Assembly (NCBI RefSeq): GCF_016598595.1
Contig: NZ_CP066786.1
Span: 2,751,501 to 2,815,500, forward strand
DNA length: 64,000 nt
From: Martelella lutilitoris
GTDB lineage: Bacteria > Pseudomonadota > Alphaproteobacteria > Rhizobiales > Rhizobiaceae
Direction: 5' to 3'
Both the position numbers and the translations under genes were made by a program. The notes below the pieces were generated by a model that saw only the letters and a program-made list of their open reading frames with translations, had not been told where the DNA came from and did not search any database. This document shows, piece by piece, positions 59,645-64,000 of the stretch; the stretch's first letter is position 1, and every line of letters begins with the position of its first letter.

Positions 59645-60702
59645 ACGCCCAGGCTCCAACAAAGACCACAAGGCTGGACGCATTCCGGATGGAAGTTCTT
59701 CCGCCGGAAAAGAGAACCGAGCTTGTCTCCGGGATGCCTCCGCATGTTCGCCCCGAACGTTTCGAGCGAAATCTGGTCAACGCCATCATGCAGACGCCGG
59801 AGATCATGGACCTTGACCCGCGTCTTGTCTTCCGGGAAGTTTCGAAGGCTGCAGCGCTTGGCCTGTATCTCGATCCACAGTTGGGTGAAGCATACCTGAT
59901 CACGAGCTGGAACGGTAAGGCGAGAAGGAAGGAGCCGCAACTTCGCATCGGCTATAGGGGGCTGATCAAGCTTGGCCGACAGTCCGGCGAAATCAGCATG
60001 ATCTATGCTCATGAAGTCTGTGAACAGGACTTCCTTGATGTCGATCAGGGCGCGGACAAGAAGCTGGTTCACAAGCCGAAGCTGTTCACGGATCGCGGCG
60101 CGGTCATCGGCTATTACGCCGTTGTCAAATACAAGGACGGCGATTTCGACTTTGAGCCATTGAGCATTCCGCAGGCTCACAAAATCCGCGATCGATCGGA
60201 TGGATGGAAGGCGTTCCAGGACGGCAAGATCAAGTCCACGCCATGGGCAACGGACGAAGACGAGATGTCGAAGAAGACGGCCATTCGGCGGCTTGCAAAG
60301 CGCATTCCTCAGTCCCCGGAATTGGCGGACGCCCTCCGGATCGAAGATGATGCGGAACACAGCGAAATGCGCGACATAACCCCGCCGAAGCCACCAGCCC
60401 CGCCCGCGCCGCCGAAGGAAAGCGCTCCGGTCGAGAACACCGAGCCCGAGCATGAAGGCGAGACGATCGATCACGTCGCCGACGGTATCGACGCGGATCA
60501 GCCGGAAGACGGATCCGACGATTTCGATGCGCAGGCATTTCTTGACGCTCTGGAGGCTGAGCTTGCCACAGCGATGTCTGAAGAAGATGTCGAAGACGTG
60601 TGGAATGCCCGCGATGCGCTTGCCGTATTCGATGGAGACGACAGCAACCAAGGTAAGGCAATCGCTATGAAAACAGCCCGTCTCAAGGCTATCGGAGCCT
60701 GA
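59641..60702 (+). CDS. recT: RecT-family single-strand annealing protein
   Basis: The 353-residue protein carries the RecT domain: RPERFERNLVNAIMQTPEIMDLDPRLVFREVSKAAALGLYLDPQLGEAYLI, then PQLRIGYRGLIKLGRQSGEISMIYAHEVCEQD and AIRRLAKRIPQSPEL. After residue 240 it has a Pro-rich linker and acidic tail. It anneals complementary strands during phage recombination. No RecE-type exonuclease is recognised beside it. Confidence 0.92.
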   Translation: MNAQAPTKTTRLDAFRMEVLPPEKRTELVSGMPPHVRPERFERNLVNAIMQTPEIMDLDPRLVFREVSKAAALGLYLDPQLGEAYLITSWNGKARRKEPQLRIGYRGLIKLGRQSGEISMIYAHEVCEQDFLDVDQGADKKLVHKPKLFTDRGAVIGYYAVVKYKDGDFDFEPLSIPQAHKIRDRSDGWKAFQDGKIKSTPWATDEDEMSKKTAIRRLAKRIPQSPELADALRIEDDAEHSEMRDITPPKPPAPPAPPKESAPVENTEPEHEGETIDHVADGIDADQPEDGSDDFDAQAFLDALEAELATAMSEEDVEDVWNARDALAVFDGDDSNQGKAIAMKTARLKAIGA

Positions 60703-60703
60703 C

Positions 60704-61432
60704 ATGACCACGCGCGCCTCCAAGATCATCAAGACGCCAGAAGACCGGGAATGGGTAATTCGCTTCGCGCGGCAAACGGCCGATGGGACGATTGTGCAAT
60801 TCCGCAAGGCCACGCGCTCGAACGAGCAGAATGAGAAGATGTGGGCCATGCTGTCTGAGGTGTCGGATCAAGTCGTCTGGTACGGCGAGAAGCTTCCGCC
60901 AGAGGACTGGAAGGACATCTTCACCGCGTCTCTCAGACATGCCCGCGTTGTTCCAGGTATCGACAAGGGAACGTTTGTTCCGCTCGGAATGCGCACTTCG
61001 CAAATGACGATCGAAGAGATGAGCAACCTCATCGAGCTCATGCATGCGTTCGGCGCCGAGAATGGCGTGAAATTCAAGGAACCCGGCGAGGCTCCCCCAA
61101 CCTCTCCCTCGCCGGAAAAGGCCGGTGGCGAACCCGACCCCACGCCACCGGCCACACAGACACAAGCCGAGAGAGACCGTGAACAGGTGGTGCAGTTTGC
61201 CCGTCTGGCGATCTCTGAGGCGCGCGTGAACCGTCCTGCCGAGGACAGGGGCAAGGAAATCGGAATGATCCGTGACGCGGCTATCGAGAACATCGGGCCG
61301 AACGCAGCGAAGTTGATCAGCCAAATGGCAGAGTTCGCCATTGCTGTTGTCGATGGAGACAGAACCGCCGATCAGTATGCGGAGAAATACGCGGCGAAGA
61401 TCGGCAAGAGCAAGGATTGGATATTGGGATGA
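60704..61432 (+). CDS. NinB-like recombination protein with C-terminal extension
   Basis: Residues 1-125 match NinB/lambda Orf, a recombination mediator: GTIVQFRKATRSNEQNEKMWAMLSEVSDQVVWYGEKLPPEDWKDIFTASL and PLGMRTSQMTIEEMSNLIELMHAFGAE. A Pro-rich linker (about 128-150) and a helical C-terminal domain of about 90 residues are added. It follows recT by one base, so both act in the same pathway. Confidence 0.85.
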   Translation: MTTRASKIIKTPEDREWVIRFARQTADGTIVQFRKATRSNEQNEKMWAMLSEVSDQVVWYGEKLPPEDWKDIFTASLRHARVVPGIDKGTFVPLGMRTSQMTIEEMSNLIELMHAFGAENGVKFKEPGEAPPTSPSPEKAGGEPDPTPPATQTQAERDREQVVQFARLAISEARVNRPAEDRGKEIGMIRDAAIENIGPNAAKLISQMAEFAIAVVDGDRTADQYAEKYAAKIGKSKDWILG

Positions 61433-61635
61433 GAGCCGACATACACGCACGCATCATGCAGCAGGCCGGCAAGGGCAATCCGTTCGGCGGAACAGACCGT
61501 CAGATCATGAATGCGATGGTCGCCGGCGGATGGGCGCGATGGTCTCGCAAAGCTCAAGGCATGATCGAGCTTACAGACAGGGCAGAGGCATATGCCGCGA
61601 AGGAAAAGCGGTGGCTGAAAGGGAGGGTCGCATGA
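61429..61635 (+). CDS. Small hypothetical phage protein, winged-helix-like
   Basis: The ATG at 61429 overlaps the NinB stop and gives 68 residues: ADIHARIMQQAGKGNPFGGTDRQIMNAMVAGGWARWSRKAQGMIELTDRAEAYAAK. The final LT-x-RAE-x-Y pattern resembles a small winged-helix. Function unknown. Confidence 0.6.
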   Translation: MRADIHARIMQQAGKGNPFGGTDRQIMNAMVAGGWARWSRKAQGMIELTDRAEAYAAKEKRWLKGRVA

Positions 61636-61898
61636 GCAGGAAAGAGGCGCTGCGTGCCTACCGTATGATCGAAAGCGGTCAAGATATCCGACAAGTGACC
61701 GACTTCCACACCGCCGCCAAGCACCCTCATGCAAGGCTTGGAACACACATGCGGAGACAGGCAGAGCAAGAGAAGCGCGCCGCTATGCTGGAACAGCTGC
61801 GCCGGGAAATCGCGGCAGAGAAGGAACGGCGGGACAGAGAGGCAGAGGTCGCGAGACGGTTCAGCCTGATCAGAAAGATATTCGGAAAGGGTGAGTGA
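61632..61898 (+). CDS. Small basic coiled-coil phage protein
   Basis: The ATG at 61632 overlaps the previous stop and gives 88 residues. After SRKEALRAYRMIESGQDIRQVTDFHTAA comes a highly charged helix (QAEQEKRAAMLEQLRREIAAEKERRDREAEVARRFSL). It may bind DNA or RNA. A longer open frame upstream runs through other genes and is not used. Confidence 0.6.
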   Translation: MSRKEALRAYRMIESGQDIRQVTDFHTAAKHPHARLGTHMRRQAEQEKRAAMLEQLRREIAAEKERRDREAEVARRFSLIRKIFGKGE

Positions 61899-62326
61899 TG
61901 GCATTCAAGATTGCAAAGGCATCGCCTTCATATTTCCCGAAGGCAAAGCCGATGAAGTCAAAGGGATACCTGGCTTTCCTGCATGACCTGCCATGTGTTG
62001 TGACTGGGAAGTACGGCGTTCAAGCGGCGCATGTCAGCTTCATCAACCATGATTTCGCACACCATGGCAGGGCGAAGACGAGAAAGGCAAGCGATATATT
62101 CGCCCTGCCCCTTTGCCCTGAAGAGCATGACAGGCAGCACCGACACCCGGAAGGCGAGCAAGGGTATTGGCGAGAAGTCGGCATTAATCCCCACCTTTTG
62201 GCGCTCAAGATATGGGCAGAATGGAGCCAATGGAAAGACGACCCTGAAGAAGCGATTGAGTTTGCCACGAGGCATTGTGTTGTTGCAAGGGCGCAAAATT
62301 CGACTGGTCAAAGGGCCGGTATGTGA
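61898..62326 (+). CDS. HNH/DUF968-like phage protein
   Basis: The ATG at 61898 gives 142 residues. LHDLPCVVTGKYGVQAAHVSFINHDFAHHGRAKTRKASDIFALPLCPEEHDRQHRHPEGEQGYW follows the DUF968 pattern. It has a Cys-x-x-x-Gly start, A-H in the centre, then C-x-x-x-H and a paired H-x-H, so a zinc-bound HNH-like nuclease core is likely. Related proteins act in phage recombination. The canonical second Cys of the first pair is missing. Confidence 0.75.
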   Translation: MAFKIAKASPSYFPKAKPMKSKGYLAFLHDLPCVVTGKYGVQAAHVSFINHDFAHHGRAKTRKASDIFALPLCPEEHDRQHRHPEGEQGYWREVGINPHLLALKIWAEWSQWKDDPEEAIEFATRHCVVARAQNSTGQRAGM

Positions 62327-62341
62327 TGGAAAGGGATTGAG

Positions 62342-62485
62342 ATGATCGAAGACGACCTCAAATTCGTTGGAGTTGGGCTTAGCTGGCACTGGGGTTGGGG
62401 ATGGTATGGCGCTGGGAAGGGGTTCGAATACTGCTTCTGCGTCGGTCCAGTTCAATTTCTTTACGTCGTTGATAGAGGATATTGA
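62342..62485 (+). CDS. 47-residue Trp/Gly-rich microprotein
   Basis: An ATG at 62342 with a GGAAAGGG ribosome binding site opens MIEDDLKFVGVGLSWHWGWG followed by WYGAGKGFEYCFCVGPVQFL and YVVDRGY. Unusual richness in Trp, Gly and Tyr, and a CFC motif, set it apart. It fits exactly between neighbours. No family recognised. Confidence 0.6.
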   Translation: MIEDDLKFVGVGLSWHWGWGWYGAGKGFEYCFCVGPVQFLYVVDRGY

Positions 62486-62488
62486 TCA

Positions 62489-63025
62489 ATGACCTACACA
62501 CCTGAAGACATGCGCAAAGCAGCAACGGCATTCGATGAATGCGACCTTTCCGCCATGCTACGGGCCGGAGCCGATGCGATGGAGCGGGAGAAGCAGGCCC
62601 GCAATCAGGCGCTGGAGGAAGCGGCACAGACGGCAGACAAGCGCGCCACTGAATGCCACGAATGCGTTATTCAGGCGCAACGGGCAGAACTCGAACGCCT
62701 GCGCGCCGAGCTTGCCGCATTGAAGCAGCAGGAGCCGGTGGCCTACGTCACACGGAATGGCGTCCAAGCAATGAGGAAGGACAGGGTCGATGCTTACCTC
62801 ACCGACTTCTGCCATTACCAAGACGAGAAGTATCCAGTCCCCCTCTACGCCGCCCCTGTCCCTGCCGTGGATGCGTCAGCGCTGATCGAGGCCCTGAAGC
62901 AGATCGCAAATGGTGATGGCGTCTACGGCGCTCAGGCGCACGAGTACAAGCAGATTGCCCGCGCCGCCCTCGCCTCTCACGCCAGCAACCCTGTGGAACA
63001 GGAAACGGGGGAAGGTGCGCCATGA
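62489..63025 (+). CDS. Hypothetical phage protein with coiled coil
   Basis: The 178-residue protein starts three bases after the microprotein gene. An N-terminal coiled coil (EREKQARNQALEEAAQTADKRATEC, then RAELERLRAELAALKQQ) precedes EPVAYVTRNGVQAM...VPLYAAP. This is the common EPVA-Y/W ... PLYAAP phage module that ends many early-region proteins. Function of the module is unknown. Confidence 0.68.
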   Translation: MTYTPEDMRKAATAFDECDLSAMLRAGADAMEREKQARNQALEEAAQTADKRATECHECVIQAQRAELERLRAELAALKQQEPVAYVTRNGVQAMRKDRVDAYLTDFCHYQDEKYPVPLYAAPVPAVDASALIEALKQIANGDGVYGAQAHEYKQIARAALASHASNPVEQETGEGAP

Positions 63026-63264
63026 TCGCTACCGCCGACCTCTACGCTGCGTTCCTAGAGCACACAAAAGGCGCGTCTTGCTTCACGCGGCGAATGGCAA
63101 TCGACATGGCGGATTTCTTCGATACGTCGCCTCGTTTCATTGTTCAGCGTCTCGAAAGCCTCTGGATAATCAAAGAGGGGTCGTGGGATTGGTTCACCGT
63201 CAATGGCGGGATCACAAAGGCACATATCCATGAAGCGCGGTCAGATCGCCAACGGACCACATGA
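63022..63264 (+). CDS. Small hypothetical phage protein, winged-helix-like
   Basis: The 80-residue protein overlaps the previous stop by ATGA. LYAAFLEHTKGASCFTRRMAIDMADFFDTSPRFIVQRLESLWIIKEGSWDWFTVNGG looks like a small winged-helix, with two helices then a two-strand wing. No family recognised. Confidence 0.58.
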   Translation: MIATADLYAAFLEHTKGASCFTRRMAIDMADFFDTSPRFIVQRLESLWIIKEGSWDWFTVNGGITKAHIHEARSDRQRTT

Positions 63265-63476
63265 CCAACACCCGCGAGAGCGGAGCGGAAACGACCTGGA
63301 GGAATGAACGGATGATCTTTGGAAGAAAATGCCCGCATTGCGGCGGTAAACTTCAATCGACTGGCTACAGCGCACCATACCCAGCATATCGGTGTCCGTC
63401 ATGCGTGACCCGAAATGCGCAGAAGGAGCATATCAATAAGCTTGAGAAACGGGTTGCTGATCTGGAGAGGAAATGA
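63261..63476 (+). CDS. Zinc-ribbon coiled-coil microprotein
   Basis: The 71-residue frame contains RKCPHCGGKLQS and YRCPSCVTR, a C4 zinc ribbon, followed by a coiled coil (AQKEHINKLEKRVADLERK). The start at 63261 overlaps the previous stop; an internal ATG at 63312 would still include the zinc ribbon. Function unknown. Confidence 0.65.
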   Translation: MTNTRESGAETTWRNERMIFGRKCPHCGGKLQSTGYSAPYPAYRCPSCVTRNAQKEHINKLEKRVADLERK

Positions 63477-63513
63477 AACCCTACCGCGCCAATGAGCGCA
63501 GAGAGGAAAGCCG

Positions 63514-63789
63514 ATGCCGAGGTCATGGAAATCACAGATAGCCGATGAGGTGCGGGCATGTTCAAGGATGAAGCCGAGGGATGCGATGAAGATTGAGAGC
63601 ACAGGATTCAGAGAATGCAAGCGTGTTGTTGATGACGAAGGAAATGTCATCGGTCTTGCCATCCAGTACGGGGACAGGGCATGGGCACCGCATGACGCTG
63701 ACGATAGGCGGCTTGCGATACCGAAATTCAAGACGCCGACGCAGGTTGCGAAGTTCTTCGAGGAAAGGCGAAATGATCAGCATCATTGA
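63514..63789 (+). CDS. Small hypothetical phage protein
   Basis: The ATG at 63514 with GAGAGGAAAG upstream gives 91 residues: MKIESTGFRECKRVVDDEGNVIGLAIQYGDRAWAPHDADDRRLAIPKFKTPTQVAKFFEERR. It has a beta hairpin, then a helix. It overlaps the next start by 17 bases. Function unknown. Confidence 0.58.
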   Translation: MPRSWKSQIADEVRACSRMKPRDAMKIESTGFRECKRVVDDEGNVIGLAIQYGDRAWAPHDADDRRLAIPKFKTPTQVAKFFEERRNDQHH

Positions 63790-63973
63790 TTTTGTCGCAC
63801 GCGCGATAGACAAAGCACGGAACGACCACGGGATACCCATAAACGATAAGACCTACATTCCGAAAAACCTTTACAAGCTGGGAAAGCGAGCTGGCTTCGA
63901 CATGAGCGGATACGCAGTCCAGAAGCTGACGCCGACGCACAAAGAGGAAAGCAGAAATGAGCGGAATGATTGA
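63773..63973 (+). CDS. Small hypothetical phage protein
   Basis: The ATG at 63773 gives 66 residues, MISIIDFVARAIDKARNDHG onward, with YIPKNLYKLGKRAGFDMSGYAVQKLTP. The opening VARAI motif recurs in the next gene, so these may be tandem related genes. Function unknown. Confidence 0.55.
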   Translation: MISIIDFVARAIDKARNDHGIPINDKTYIPKNLYKLGKRAGFDMSGYAVQKLTPTHKEESRNERND

Positions 63974-64000
63974 GCGCGTGGCGCGTGCGATAGCTGGCGG
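63957..64000 (+). CDS. Phage gene cut by the window edge
   Basis: An ATG at 63957 with AAAGAGGAAAG upstream begins MSGMIERVARAIAG and runs off the window. IERVARAI starts are frequent in small phage early proteins. Nothing more can be said. Confidence 0.5.
   Translation, partial: MSGMIERVARAIAG

Larger units (their letters stand above)
17420..64000. mobile_element. Temperate contractile-tailed prophage, left end to window edge
   Basis: The element begins at the tRNA-Gly attachment junction and runs past the right window edge, so it is longer than 46.5 kb. It contains a complete head, neck, contractile tail, baseplate, fibre and lysis set, terminase, helicase, methyltransferases, a CI/Cro-type switch and RecT/NinB recombination genes. 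No integrase is seen; it is expected further right, next to an intact tRNA-Gly. All structural genes appear full length, so the prophage may be functional. Confidence 0.95.

Overview
The left 17.4 kb is chromosome of an alphaproteobacterium, most likely Hyphomicrobiales/Rhizobiaceae. The grounds are the gatC - acetyltransferase - gatA cluster, a 391-residue EF-Tu, the GC-rich codon use, and rhizobial-style palindromic repeats of the CTCGGGCTTGTCCCGAG type. From about 17,420 to the right edge lies one large prophage. Its right end and its integrase are not in the window.

Chromosomal part: a lipoprotein fragment (1-139); gatA, a GNAT acetyltransferase and gatC on the minus strand; a metal-dependent hydrolase; ruvX; a small membrane protein; an AEC transporter and a VOC protein; tuf with its terminator; a membrane-anchored diguanylate cyclase; then a LysR-controlled dipeptide-type ABC operon. 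That operon holds two permeases, a fused double ATPase, a serine hydrolase, a binding protein and an M20 amidohydrolase. It has a recognisable promoter with an inverted-repeat operator, and lysR carries its own inverted repeat.

Prophage left end: 17,420-17,522 contains the 3' half of a tRNA-Gly(UCC) gene, with CCA, joined to unrelated sequence on the phage side. This is the junction expected when a phage integrates into a tRNA gene and the intact tRNA is rebuilt at the other end.

Phage late genes (17.5-42.3 kb, minus strand, read from right to left): terminase small and large subunits, portal, SPP1 gp7-like protein, a DUF2213-type protease/scaffold, cement protein, DUF2184-type capsid protein, neck proteins, DUF3383-type sheath, DUF3277-type tube, a tail assembly chaperone with a -1 frameshift extension, a short tape measure protein, a simple contractile baseplate, fibres including an SGNH-esterase fibre, and a lysis cassette. 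It is therefore a temperate myovirus. The portal carries a C-terminal 2H phosphoesterase domain of the anti-CBASS Acb1 kind. Two genes run against the operon (30,216 and 37,474) and look like morons.

Phage middle and early-left genes (42.4-53.8 kb): two phage tRNA genes, an orphan BrnA-like protein, a C5 cytosine methyltransferase, a GcrA-like regulator, a DnaB-type helicase, a beta-class DNA methyltransferase, a RuvC-like nuclease, RNase HI, several microproteins and a Cro-like protein.

Immunity region and right arm (53.8-64.0 kb): a LexA/CI-type repressor diverges from Cro. A composite operator is present both at the Cro promoter and at a second promoter at 55,388-55,415, which drives the rightward genes. 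Between them is about 570 nt with no convincing gene. The right arm holds an AlpA-like regulator, a protein with fifteen 9-residue repeats (DUF7666 type), a Lar-like zinc protein, RecT, NinB, an HNH/DUF968-like protein and a dense series of small, translationally coupled orphan genes. This right arm and the immunity region hold most of the undescribed content.
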